Positions 1-8,361 of a stretch of 9,675 bases of DNA are shown here, piece after piece; positions within the stretch are counted from its first letter, which is position 1, and every line of letters starts with the position of its first letter. The position numbers were made by a program, and so were the translations under genes. The notes under the pieces were generated by a model. That model had not been told where the DNA came from and made no database searches. It saw only the letters and a program-made list of their open reading frames with translations. The DNA is from Gammaproteobacteria bacterium. GTDB lineage: Bacteria; Pseudomonadota; Gammaproteobacteria; HK1. Location of the stretch: contig JAJECB010000235.1 in assembly GCA_022822245.1 (NCBI GenBank), positions 1 through 9,675 on the forward strand, given 5' to 3'.

Positions 1-202
1 GCGCCTCGGCGTCAAGCGTTACGGCGGCGAGCGCGTGCGGGCGGGCAACATCATCGTGCGCCAGCGGGGCACGCACTTCCATCCCGGCGAGAACGTGGGG
101 TGCGGCCGGGACCACACCCTCTTCGCCACCGCCGACGGTCAGGTGGTGTTTCACGCGGGGGGGGCCCGGAACCGCCGCTACGTGAGCGTCCGACCGGCCT
201 GA
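1..202 (+). CDS. rpmA: 50S ribosomal protein L27, C-terminal part (5' end outside window)
   Basis: The frame entering at base 2 reads [20 protein letters not shown] and continues through [20 protein letters not shown] to a stop at 200-202. These are hallmark L27 segments: LGVKRYGGE, the GN-I-VRQRGT stretch, [14 protein letters not shown] and the terminal NRRYVSV. L27 belongs to the large ribosomal subunit and reaches toward the peptidyl-transferase centre. About 66 residues are visible; the basic N-terminus that touches the tRNA lies outside the window. The following gene is obgE, the usual rplU-rpmA-obgE order. A run of eight G at 157-164 lies inside the gene, and the frame stays consistent with L27 across it. 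Confidence 0.95.
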   Translation, partial: RLGVKRYGGERVRAGNIIVRQRGTHFHPGENVGCGRDHTLFATADGQVVFHAGGARNRRYVSVRPA

Positions 203-2424
<2,222 letters not shown>

Positions 2425-2486
2425 GCCCCACGCAGTGGAGAAAGGTCGTGTGAGCCCGGTGGAGTCCCCCGTGGAGCAGGAGCGCT

Positions 2487-2527
2487 CCGGGCGGAATCGG
2501 GTGCGTCCCGCCCGGGTCGGGACGCGC
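2487..2527. terminator. overlapping GC-rich inverted repeats between convergent proB and rpsT
   Basis: Two mutually exclusive hairpins share bases. The first pairs CCGGGCGG (2487-2494) with CCGCCCGG (2508-2515). The second pairs GCGTCCCG (2503-2510) with CGGGACGC (2518-2525) around a CCCGGGT loop and can extend to 2501/2527. They lie in the roughly 107-base gap between two convergent genes, where a bidirectional terminator is expected. Neither strand has a T-run, so intrinsic termination would be inefficient. The structure may instead protect mRNA 3' ends or limit read-through. The inverted repeats are certain; the terminator role is inferred. Confidence 0.45.
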
Positions 2528-2531
2528 GGCC

Positions 2532-2795
2532 TCAGGCGATGGCGCGGATCCGGGCGTTCAGCCGCTTCTTGTGCCGGGCTGCCTTGTTCCGATGAATGAG
2601 GCCCCGGCCGGCCGCCCGGTCGATGGCGGGAACCGCGTCGCGGTACGCCGCGGTGGCCGCTTCCCGGTCTTCGTTCCGGATCGCGCGCAACACCTTCTTG
2701 ACGGAGGTCCGGAACCGGGATCGAGCGGACTGGTTGCGCCGGCGCCGGATCTCGTTCTGGCGCCCGCGCTTCCTCGCTTGTGCTGAATTGGCCAC
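2532..2795 (-). CDS. rpsT: 30S ribosomal protein S20
   Basis: An 87-aa, strongly basic protein that binds 16S rRNA early in 30S assembly; the length equals that of E. coli S20. The product begins VANSAQARKRGRQNE, matching the conserved MANSxQARKRxRQ start, and ends in the typical IHRNKAARHKKRLNARI segment. I chose GTG at 2795-2793 because it gives the family start and has AGGAGA 11 bases upstream. A TTG seven codons further upstream would add a non-family extension and would place the AGGAGA inside the gene. The gene is transcribed away from murJ, as is usual in gammaproteobacteria. A sigma70-like promoter lies 41 to 70 bases upstream of the start. Confidence 0.95.
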   Translation of the reverse strand: MANSAQARKRGRQNEIRRRRNQSARSRFRTSVKKVLRAIRNEDREAATAAYRDAVPAIDRAAGRGLIHRNKAARHKKRLNARIRAIA

Positions 2796-2835
2796 GGCGT
2801 TGAGTCTCTCCTGCAAGACGCGCGTTCAACCGGTG

Positions 2836-2865
2836 ATTATCGCGCGTCCGGGCCGGCGCAATCAA
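2836..2865 (-). promoter_or_regulatory. putative sigma70 promoter of rpsT
   Basis: On the minus strand TTGATT (2865-2860) is followed after 18 bases by GATAAT (2841-2836). The -35 matches TTGACA at 4 of 6 positions and the -10 matches TATAAT at 5 of 6. The site lies about 40 bases upstream of the rpsT GTG, and the ribosome-binding site lies between them. The A/T-containing bases stand out in very GC-rich surroundings. Confidence 0.6.
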
Positions 2866-2891
2866 CCGGGCGGGCCGCCGGTCGGCGAACG

Positions 2892-4457
2892 GTGAGCGCC
2901 CCGCGGCTGCTCCGATCGGTGTTCTCGACGGGGGCCGGCACCCTGGTCTCCCGGGTGCTCGGCCTGGTGCGGGACGTCGTCATCGCGTCCGTATTCGGCG
3001 CGGGGGCGAGCGCGGACACGTTCTTCGTCGCCTTCCGGATCCCGAACTTCTTTCGCCGCCTCTTCGGGGAAGGGGCGTTCTCGCACGCATTCGTCCCGGT
3101 GCTGAGCGAGTACCGGGTCTCGAAGAGCGAGGAGGAGGTGCGGGACCTCGTCGGCCACGTCGCGGGCACCCTCGGCGCGGTGCTGCTCGCGGTGACCACG
3201 GCGGGGATCGTCGCCGCCCCGGTGCTCGTCTACGTGTTCGCCTCCGGCTTTGCCGCCGATCCCGGGCAGGCCGCCCTGACCGGCTCGCTGCTCCGCCTCA
3301 CCTTTCCCTATCTTCTATTCATCTCGCTCACCGCGTTCGCGGGCGGGATCCTCAACACCTGGGGCCGGTTCGGGATCCCCGCGATCACCCCGAGCCTGCT
3401 CAACGTCGCGCTCATCGCGGCCGCGATCGGCCTCGCGCCCCGCTTCGAGGAACCGGTCATCGCCCTTGCGTGGGGAGTCCTCGCGGGCGGGGCGGCCCAG
3501 CTCGCGTTCCAGCTCCCGTTCCTGTGGCGCATCCGGATGCTCGTCCGGCCGCGGCTTCGCCGCGCCCACGAAGGGGTGCGCCGCATCGTCGGCCTCATCA
3601 TCCCCGCGGTGCTCGGCGTCTCCGTCGCCCAGGTCAACCTTCTCGTCGACACGCAGTTCGCGTCGTATCTCGTCACCGGCAGCATCTCGTGGCTCTACTA
3701 CTCCGACCGGCTCATGGAGTTTCCGCTCGGGGTATTCGGCATCGCGCTCGCCACCGTCGCGCTCCCCAGCCTCGCGGCGCGCCACGCGGAGGGCGACTCC
3801 AGCGGCTTCCACGCCACCCTCGACTGGGCGCTGCGGCTCGTCCTCGTCATTGCGGTCCCCGCCGCTCTCGGGCTCGGGCTCCTCGGCGTGCCGATGATCG
3901 CGACCGTGTTCCAGTACGGGGAGTTCGACGTGCACGCGGTGCGTATGTCCGCTCTCAGCCTCTCCGCCTACGCCTCGGGCCTCGTGGCGTTCGTGGCCGT
4001 CAAGGTGCTCGCGGCCGGGTTCCACTCCCGCCAGGAGATGCGCACTCCGGTCCGCATCGCGGTGGTCGCGATGGTCGCGAACGTGGTGCTCAACATTCTC
4101 CTCGTCGGCCCGCTCGCGCACGCGGGGCTCGCCCTCGCGAGCTCTCTCGCGGCGTGGCTGAACGCGGCCCTCCTGCTCCGGAGCCTTCGGAGCGGCGGCG
4201 TCTGGCGCCCCGCGCCCGGGTGGACCCGGCTCCTCGTCCAGGTGGGCTCCGCGGGGGTCGTCCTCACCCTGGTCCTGACCTGGCTCCACGGACCCGACGC
4301 CGACTGGACGGGGGGAGGGGGTGTCGAGCGGGTGGCGATGCTCGCCGGGCTCGTCGCGGCCGGCGCGATCACGTGGTTCGGCGCGCTCGCGGTGAGCGGG
4401 GTCCGCCCCCGGGACCTGCTGCGGCCGGCGGGCGGCTCCACGCCGCCGGCCGTATAA
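2892..4457 (+). CDS. murJ: lipid II flippase MurJ (MviN family)
   Basis: A 521-aa polytopic inner-membrane protein of the MOP exporter superfamily that moves lipid II across the cytoplasmic membrane for peptidoglycan synthesis. The N-terminus carries family hallmarks: TLVSRVLGLVRDVVIASVFG, SADTFFVAFRIPNFFRRLFGEGAFSHAFVPVLSEY. Hydrophobic segments recur along the length, as expected for about 14 helices, and the mid-protein stretches LLVDTQFASYL and YSDRLMEFPLGVFGIALATV are typical. The GTG start at 2892 puts the first helix at the usual distance from the N-terminus, but I see no clear ribosome-binding site in front of it. It is divergent from rpsT and followed by ribF. The stop codon TAA (4455-4457) lies inside a TATAAT hexamer. 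Confidence 0.95.
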   Translation: MSAPRLLRSVFSTGAGTLVSRVLGLVRDVVIASVFGAGASADTFFVAFRIPNFFRRLFGEGAFSHAFVPVLSEYRVSKSEEEVRDLVGHVAGTLGAVLLAVTTAGIVAAPVLVYVFASGFAADPGQAALTGSLLRLTFPYLLFISLTAFAGGILNTWGRFGIPAITPSLLNVALIAAAIGLAPRFEEPVIALAWGVLAGGAAQLAFQLPFLWRIRMLVRPRLRRAHEGVRRIVGLIIPAVLGVSVAQVNLLVDTQFASYLVTGSISWLYYSDRLMEFPLGVFGIALATVALPSLAARHAEGDSSGFHATLDWALRLVLVIAVPAALGLGLLGVPMIATVFQYGEFDVHAVRMSALSLSAYASGLVAFVAVKVLAAGFHSRQEMRTPVRIAVVAMVANVVLNILLVGPLAHAGLALASSLAAWLNAALLLRSLRSGGVWRPAPGWTRLLVQVGSAGVVLTLVLTWLHGPDADWTGGGGVERVAMLAGLVAAGAITWFGALAVSGVRPRDLLRPAGGSTPPAV

Positions 4458-4458
4458 T
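4453..4458 (+). promoter_or_regulatory. TATAAT hexamer at the murJ stop, possible -10 box for ribF-lspA
   Basis: A perfect -10 consensus stands alone in GC-rich sequence, 130 bases before the chosen ribF start. No recognisable -35 hexamer lies 16-18 bases upstream, where the sequence is all G/C. It could serve a promoter of the extended or activator-dependent kind, or be chance around the TAA stop. A similar isolated TATAAT precedes the tRNA gene at 6143. Confidence 0.35.
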
Positions 4459-4588
4459 CTCCCGGCGTCACCCCCGAACTCCGGCCGACCCGCGCGCCTG
4501 GCTGGCGGAGGCGCCGGACCGCAACGCGCGGCGCGAACGAACGGCCGGGATGCCGCACACCGAACGGCCGCAACGGAGCGAAACCGTC

Positions 4589-5530
4589 TTGGAGCTCATC
4601 CGCGGCCTGCACAATCTCCGCCCCCGTCACCGCGGCTGCGTGCTCACCATCGGGGTCTTCGACGGCGTCCACGTCGGTCACCGGGCATTGCTCGAGCGGC
4701 TCGCGGCGCTCGGAGAGGACTTCCGCCTGCCCTCGATGCTCATGGTATTCGAGCCGCATCCCCAGGAGGTGCTCGACTACCTCGTCACCCCGGCCCGGAT
4801 CACCGGGTTCCGCGAGAAGATGCTCGCCCTGCGGGGAACCCCGGTGGACCGGGTGCTCTGCGTGCGCTTCGACGAGAAGTTCGCCACGATGACGGCGCGC
4901 GCGTTCATCGACGACCTGCTGGACACCAAGCTCGGGGTGCGCCATCTCGTCGTCGGCGATGACTTCCGCTTCGGCTACCAGGCGGAGGGGGATATCGAGC
5001 TCCTTCGCACGGCCGGGCCGGCCCACGGATTCAACGTCCATCGTCGCGACACGTACCGGATCGAGGGAGACCGGGTCAGCAGCACCCGTATCCGCAACAT
5101 GCTCGCGGTCGGATGGCTCGACGCGGTGATCCCGCTCCTCGGAAGGCGCTTCAGCGTCTCCGGGCGGATCCGCCACGGCCGCCATCTCGGTGCGAGCATC
5201 GGGTTTCCGACCGCGAACTTCGCGCTGCGCCGACCGGTCTGCCCCGTCTCCGGCGTCTTCACGGTCGGCGTGCGGCTGGCGGGTGTGGACACGTCGCTCC
5301 CCGGGGTCGCGAACGTCGGGGTGCGCCCGACGGTGGGTGGCACCGAACGCCGGCTCGAGGTGCACCTGCTCGGTTTCTCGGGGGATCTCTACGGGCGCCA
5401 CGCGGAGGTCGAGTTCTACTCGCGGCTGCGCGAGGAGCGCCGCTTCGAGTCGATCGACGCCCTTCGCGGCCAGATCGCCCTCGACGTGAAGGCTGCCCGA
5501 GACTTCTTCGCCGCCCAGATGCTGGGCTGA
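4589..5530 (+). CDS. ribF: bifunctional riboflavin kinase / FAD synthetase
   Basis: Converts riboflavin to FMN and FMN to FAD in the cytoplasm. The N-terminal FMN adenylyltransferase domain shows TIGVFDGVHVGH (20-31), GDDFRFG (123-129) and the SSTRIR motif (164-169). The C-terminal riboflavin kinase domain shows GFPTAN (205-210), GVFTVG (222-227), ANVGVRPTVGG (241-251) and the glutamate of LEVHLL (E257). I chose the TTG at 4589 because it yields MELIRGLHNL, the usual RibF start, gives 313 aa (the E. coli length), and has GGAG ten bases upstream. The in-frame ATG at 4550 lacks a ribosome-binding site and adds 13 atypical residues. A much longer upstream open frame in this phase is only a shadow of murJ. 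The gene is followed after 4 bases by lspA. Confidence 0.94.
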   Translation: MELIRGLHNLRPRHRGCVLTIGVFDGVHVGHRALLERLAALGEDFRLPSMLMVFEPHPQEVLDYLVTPARITGFREKMLALRGTPVDRVLCVRFDEKFATMTARAFIDDLLDTKLGVRHLVVGDDFRFGYQAEGDIELLRTAGPAHGFNVHRRDTYRIEGDRVSSTRIRNMLAVGWLDAVIPLLGRRFSVSGRIRHGRHLGASIGFPTANFALRRPVCPVSGVFTVGVRLAGVDTSLPGVANVGVRPTVGGTERRLEVHLLGFSGDLYGRHAEVEFYSRLREERRFESIDALRGQIALDVKAARDFFAAQMLG

Positions 5531-5534
5531 GGCG

Positions 5535-6044
5535 ATGCCCGCCGGAACCGGGCGGCGCGCGTTCTCGGGGTGGCTGGCGGGCGCGGCCGGGCTCGCCGTC
5601 GTCGATCAGGCGACCAAGGAGTGGGCCCTCGCGGCCCTCAAGGAGCCCGTCGCGGTCCTCCCGTCGCTCAACCTCGTCCTGGTGCACAACCCGGGGGCCG
5701 CGTTCGGGTTCCTCTCCCAGGCGGGCGGCTGGCAGCGGTGGTTCTTCATCGCGGTGGGGATCGCGATCGGGGCGTTCGTCGCCGTGTGGCTGTCGCGGGC
5801 CGTTCGCGCCGGGCAGCGGTGGACCCCGGCCGGGCTCTCCCTCGTGCTCGGGGGCGCGCTCGGAAACATCTGGGACCGGATCCTGCGGGGCGCGGTGGTG
5901 GACTTCATCGACGCCCACTACGGGCCGTATCACTGGCCGGCGTTCAACGTGGCCGATACCGCGATCACGGTAGGCGCCGCCCTGGTGATCCTCGCCGCTT
6001 TCCGCGGCGATGGGAAGGAGGGCACGGAACGTTCCGGAGGGTGA
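5535..6044 (+). CDS. lspA: lipoprotein signal peptidase (signal peptidase II)
   Basis: A 169-aa integral inner-membrane aspartyl protease that removes signal peptides from diacylglyceryl-modified prolipoproteins. Family motifs are present in order: VVDQATKEW (22-30), NLVLVHNPGAAFGFL (46-60), GGALGNIWDR (106-115), VVDFID (121-126) with catalytic D123, and FNVADTAITVG (137-147) with catalytic D141. Four hydrophobic stretches fit the four-helix topology. The gene begins 4 bases after the ribF stop, so the two are almost certainly co-transcribed. In most gammaproteobacteria ileS separates them and fkpB and ispH follow; none of these is present here. Confidence 0.95.
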   Translation: MPAGTGRRAFSGWLAGAAGLAVVDQATKEWALAALKEPVAVLPSLNLVLVHNPGAAFGFLSQAGGWQRWFFIAVGIAIGAFVAVWLSRAVRAGQRWTPAGLSLVLGGALGNIWDRILRGAVVDFIDAHYGPYHWPAFNVADTAITVGAALVILAAFRGDGKEGTERSGG

Positions 6045-6159
6045 GCGAAGCGGAGTGGTCGTACGCCCGGATCGCACGGTAGACCCGGGTCGGATGGGTG
6101 CACGGCGGACATCGGACGCCGCGGAGCAACGAGTCCGTCTCGTATAATGCCGGCCGGGA
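6045..6159. other. lspA to tRNA spacer with candidate tRNA promoter element
   Basis: This 115-base spacer contains a perfect 10-bp palindrome GACCCGGGTC (6082-6091) and a TATAAT hexamer (6143-6148) that ends 11 bases before the tRNA. The hexamer is well placed as the -10 box of the tRNA promoter. No good -35 match is seen about 17 bases further upstream. No gene is visible. Confidence 0.45.
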
Positions 6160-6235
6160 GCCGGTGTAGCTCAGTCGGCAGAGCAACTGATTCGTAATCA
6201 GTAGGTCCGCGGTTCGAATCCGCGCACCGGCACCA
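6160..6235 (+). tRNA. tRNA-Thr, anticodon CGU
   Basis: A complete 76-base cloverleaf. The acceptor stem GCCGGTG (6160-6166) pairs with CACCGGC (6225-6231). The D-stem is GCTC/GAGC, the anticodon stem is ACTGA (6186-6190)/TCAGT (6198-6202) around the loop TTCGTAA, and the T-stem is CGCGG/CCGCG around TTCGAAT. The anticodon CGT reads ACG codons. The discriminator is A and the CCA end is encoded (6233-6235). The equivalent gene in enterobacteria, thrW, is a known integration site for phage P22 and for CP4-6. Here the DNA directly 3' of the tRNA has accessory character. I find no second copy of the tRNA 3' end inside the window. Confidence 0.97.
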
Positions 6236-6271
6236 CCACATGATCCGCTGCGGCTCCAAGGGATGCGTGCA

Positions 6272-6709
6272 ATGGGTAACGTTCTCGACGACATCACTGA
6301 CGAAACCATCGACTCCCACCACGTCCAACGCAGGGTCGACGACTGGGAGGCTCGCGTGAAGCGCCTCTATGCCATCGTCAGCGAGTGGTTGCCCGAGCGC
6401 TGGACCGCCCGCACCGGCTCGCCCGTGTGGATGCACGAGGAAATGATGCGCAGGTTCGACGTGGCGGCGAGGCAGATTCCGACGCTTCTTCTTACCAACG
6501 GCTCGGGCAAGAGCGCCGTGCTGGAACCGCGCGGACTCTGGATCATCGGTACGAACGGCCGGATCGATTTGAAGTGCGGCCCGCGCCACTACCTCATCGT
6601 GGACGTGGCGGGAAATTTCGAGCCCCCGCAATGGCAGGCCGCAAGTGCCGAGCAGCGCCTCGACCGCGTCGACTTTACCGAGAGCTGGTTGCGACAGGCC
6701 CTGCCGTGA
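6272..6709 (+). CDS. uncharacterised 145-aa protein, partner of the HEPN gene
   Basis: I do not recognise this family. The N-terminal half (about 10-70) looks helical and charged (RRVDDWEARVKRLYAIVSEWLPERW). The second half (about 70-120) looks beta-rich, alternating hydrophobic strands with turns: LEPRGLWIIGTNGRIDL, HYLIVDVAGNF, then PPQW. There is no signal peptide or membrane segment, so it is probably cytoplasmic. I prefer the ATG at 6272 because AAGGG (6258-6262) lies 9 bases before it; the ATG at 6263 directly abuts that ribosome-binding site. The stop overlaps the GTG start of the next gene (GTGA, 6706-6709), tying the two products together. An antitoxin or regulatory role toward the HEPN protein is an inference from this coupling only. 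Codon use is less G/C-biased than in the housekeeping genes upstream. Confidence 0.75.
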   Translation: MGNVLDDITDETIDSHHVQRRVDDWEARVKRLYAIVSEWLPERWTARTGSPVWMHEEMMRRFDVAARQIPTLLLTNGSGKSAVLEPRGLWIIGTNGRIDLKCGPRHYLIVDVAGNFEPPQWQAASAEQRLDRVDFTESWLRQALP

Positions 6710-7167
6710 GGGACCTCCAAGCGATCGCGGCGGCCTACCAACAGATCGACAACTTCCTTGAAGGACTCCGCGACGCGCAAGATCCGGCAGATCGCGCCCA
6801 CGACCGAATCGCGCAACGCCAGCGGATCAACGACCAAGCCTATTTCGTGCTGGCGTGGGGACAACTCGAATCCGATGTTGACGACGCGTGCCGGGAGGCC
6901 ATAAGGCGTGGACGGACACACCGCGAGTGGAGACACCGCCGCGCGTGGTCGTTGTACAACCCCGACGACCGGAGGCTGTCCGGGCTCGGCTTCCAGGACC
7001 GCCTTACGCTTGTCCTCGAAAAGGAAAGCCCCTGCTGGAAACTCGCTATGCAGCACTACAATGTCCGCAACCAGATTGCCCACGGCGTGCTGCGATCCGA
7101 AGGAATTGACGTGACCAGCGTTGTGCAGGAGTTCTACTTGATCCAGTCGGCGCTCAGCCGCTCCTGA
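6706..7167 (+). CDS. HEPN-domain protein, candidate RNase toxin
   Basis: A 153-aa, largely helical protein. Residues 115-128 read MQHYNVRNQIAHGV and contain R121-x4-H126, the R-x4-6-H motif of HEPN ribonucleases, placed near the start of a late helix as in that superfamily. An upstream helix, AYFVLAWGQLESDVDDACREAI (45-66), resembles the HEPN helix that packs against it. HEPN proteins act as metal-independent RNases in toxin-antitoxin, abortive-infection and CRISPR-associated systems. That activity here is inferred from the motif. The GTG start at 6706 overlaps the preceding stop; the frame is open further upstream, but that part is a shadow of the first gene. The protein could instead belong to a non-toxic HEPN family; the subfamily is not identified. 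Confidence 0.72.
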   Translation: MRDLQAIAAAYQQIDNFLEGLRDAQDPADRAHDRIAQRQRINDQAYFVLAWGQLESDVDDACREAIRRGRTHREWRHRRAWSLYNPDDRRLSGLGFQDRLTLVLEKESPCWKLAMQHYNVRNQIAHGVLRSEGIDVTSVVQEFYLIQSALSRS

Positions 7168-7203
7168 TCGGCCGCGCGCCCGCCTCTGCAAATGGGAAGC
7201 TGC

Positions 7204-7611
7204 TCAGGGGCGGACGGTCGCCCGATCCTCGGCAATCCATTGCTCCATCCCACCGCTCACGTTGAAGACCTGCTCGTAGCCGAACTGCCCGTCCAGAATG
7301 CGGCTTGCGATGCTGCTCCGCCTTCCACTTCCGCAGATGAGCGCAACCGGCTCCTCCGGAGCGGCGACGGCTGCAAGCAGCGCCACCCACGCGTCGAGAT
7401 CGTAGCGGCCTCGTGCCTCGGCGAACGGCAGCAGGTGGCTGCCTTCGATGACGCCCGTGTGGTTCCACTCCTCGGGAGTGCGAATGTCGATGACGGGCAC
7501 TCCCTCTTCTCGCAACTGCTCGAGCCGGGCGACGTCGACCCTGAACACCTCGGCGCGAAGCGGCGCGTTCGCGACGAGGAGGGCGGCAGCAACGAGTATC
7601 AACTTCAGCAT
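7204..7611 (-). CDS. small exported rhodanese-like protein
   Basis: A 135-aa protein with an N-terminal signal peptide (hydrophobic residues 1-20, LKLILVAAALLVANAPLRA) and a single rhodanese domain. IDIRTPEEW (41-49) is the typical strand-loop, and the active loop CGSGRR (93-98) supplies the nucleophilic C93 and an arginine. FNVSGGMEQWI (116-126) is the family's C-terminal signature. Such proteins carry sulfur as a cysteine persulfide; this one would act in the periplasm. The substrate cannot be told. It is convergent with the HEPN gene (36 bases apart). The spacer upstream holds GGGAA 7 bases before the ATG as a modest ribosome-binding site, and TATCAT (7661-7656, minus strand) as a weak -10 candidate. 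Confidence 0.9.
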   Translation of the reverse strand: MLKLILVAAALLVANAPLRAEVFRVDVARLEQLREEGVPVIDIRTPEEWNHTGVIEGSHLLPFAEARGRYDLDAWVALLAAVAAPEEPVALICGSGRRSSIASRILDGQFGYEQVFNVSGGMEQWIAEDRATVRP

Positions 7612-7831
7612 TGGCGGTTCCCGCGGACGTCCTGTCAGTCCCGATGGTCGGGTTCATGATAGCGAGCCCGAGTGCCGGAGACACCCTTCCTCCGTCCTTC
7701 CGAGACCAACGGAGTGCGGGCACCGCAAGCGCGACACCCTTCGCGATCGCGAGGATCGGCGCAGGGGAGGAGGCAGGGAATGGAACCGGTCCCGGGTGAG
7801 CGTGACCGGGCCGTCGTGGGGGGGATCAGTC
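7612..7831. other. gene-free spacer between the rhodanese gene and the IS66 end
   Basis: I see no convincing gene in these 220 bases; the open frames either run antisense to the rhodanese or continue into the IS. A short perfect hairpin, CCCGA (7640-7644) with TCGGG (7648-7652), lies in the rhodanese leader. The 8 bases before the IS end, GATCAGTC (7824-7831), are the predicted target duplication; the second copy would lie at the right end of the IS, outside the window. Confidence 0.5.
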
Positions 7832-7911
7832 GTAAGCGCTACGAACGGCCCACGTTCCACTCGGTGAGGTAATTGCGTTGGATGACCGGTTTTCACGAGG
7901 AGGGTCAACCG

Positions 7912-8361
7912 ATGCGGGATGGTGCACGAGGTTCAGGTGGCGAGCGGGGTCGCACGGGCGCTGATGAGCCGAGCGTGTCTGGGTCGGGTCGGGGGCGCCG
8001 GCGCTGGAGCGACGAAGAGAAGGCGCGTGTGGTGCGCGCGAGCTTGCGCCCTGGGGAACGCATAGGCGAAGTCGCGCGTCGGTACGGAGTCTCGCGCTGG
8101 CAGTTGTCGGCGTGGCGGGGCTTGGCCCGCAAGGGCAAGCTCTCCGTGCCGTCCTCGACCGGGCTGGAGGTCGAACCGATTGCCGTGGCGAGCGAGGCTG
8201 AGCGCGAACCGGCCTTCGCCACGGTTGAGGTAGACGCGGCGCCGGAGCCGGACCGCGGTTCGGTTTCGATCGAGGCGCGCGGGGTGACGGTGCGCCTTGA
8301 TGGCGATATCGGCGCGGGCCGGATCGCGGAGATCGCCTCATTGCTGAGGGCGCTGCGATGA
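7912..8361 (+). CDS. tnpA: IS66-family accessory protein TnpA
   Basis: A 149-aa protein with a helix-turn-helix at about 31-75 (RWSDEEKARVVRASLRPGER, then IGEVARRYGVSRWQLSAWR), the IS3/IS66-type DNA-binding fold. The C-terminal segment VTVRLDGDIGAGRIAEIASL is typical of IS66 TnpA. It probably binds the IS ends or assists the transposase; its exact role is unsettled in the family. The ATG at 7912 is chosen because GAGGAGGG lies a few bases upstream. An ATG at 7882 and a TTG at 7873 are in frame but lack such a site. The stop overlaps the tnpB start in an ATGA. Confidence 0.9.
   Translation: MRDGARGSGGERGRTGADEPSVSGSGRGRRRWSDEEKARVVRASLRPGERIGEVARRYGVSRWQLSAWRGLARKGKLSVPSSTGLEVEPIAVASEAEREPAFATVEVDAAPEPDRGSVSIEARGVTVRLDGDIGAGRIAEIASLLRALR

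Noticed and set aside
3470..4588. A long in-frame extension upstream of ribF overlapping murJ
   Set aside because: Its translation is Arg/Pro/Gly-rich noise from the murJ codons. The conserved RibF start MELIRGLHNL lies at 4589.
6488..6513. NGSGKS in the 145-aa partner protein, resembling a Walker A motif
   Set aside because: The first glycine of GxxxxGK[ST] is missing (the segment reads LTNGSGKS). There is no following Walker B, and the protein is too small for a typical P-loop NTPase.
6272..7167. Classification of the pair as a classical MNT-HEPN toxin-antitoxin system
   Set aside because: The upstream protein shows no nucleotidyltransferase GSxxxG...DxD signature, so only the HEPN half fits.
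7154..7723. A longer minus-strand frame overlapping the rhodanese gene in another phase
   Set aside because: The rhodanese frame has a signal peptide and full domain motifs; the other frame is compositionally biased and without recognisable motifs.
7672..7872. A 66-codon plus-strand frame running from the spacer into the IS66 left end
   Set aside because: It starts at a GTG without a ribosome-binding site, crosses the IS boundary and resembles no protein I know.
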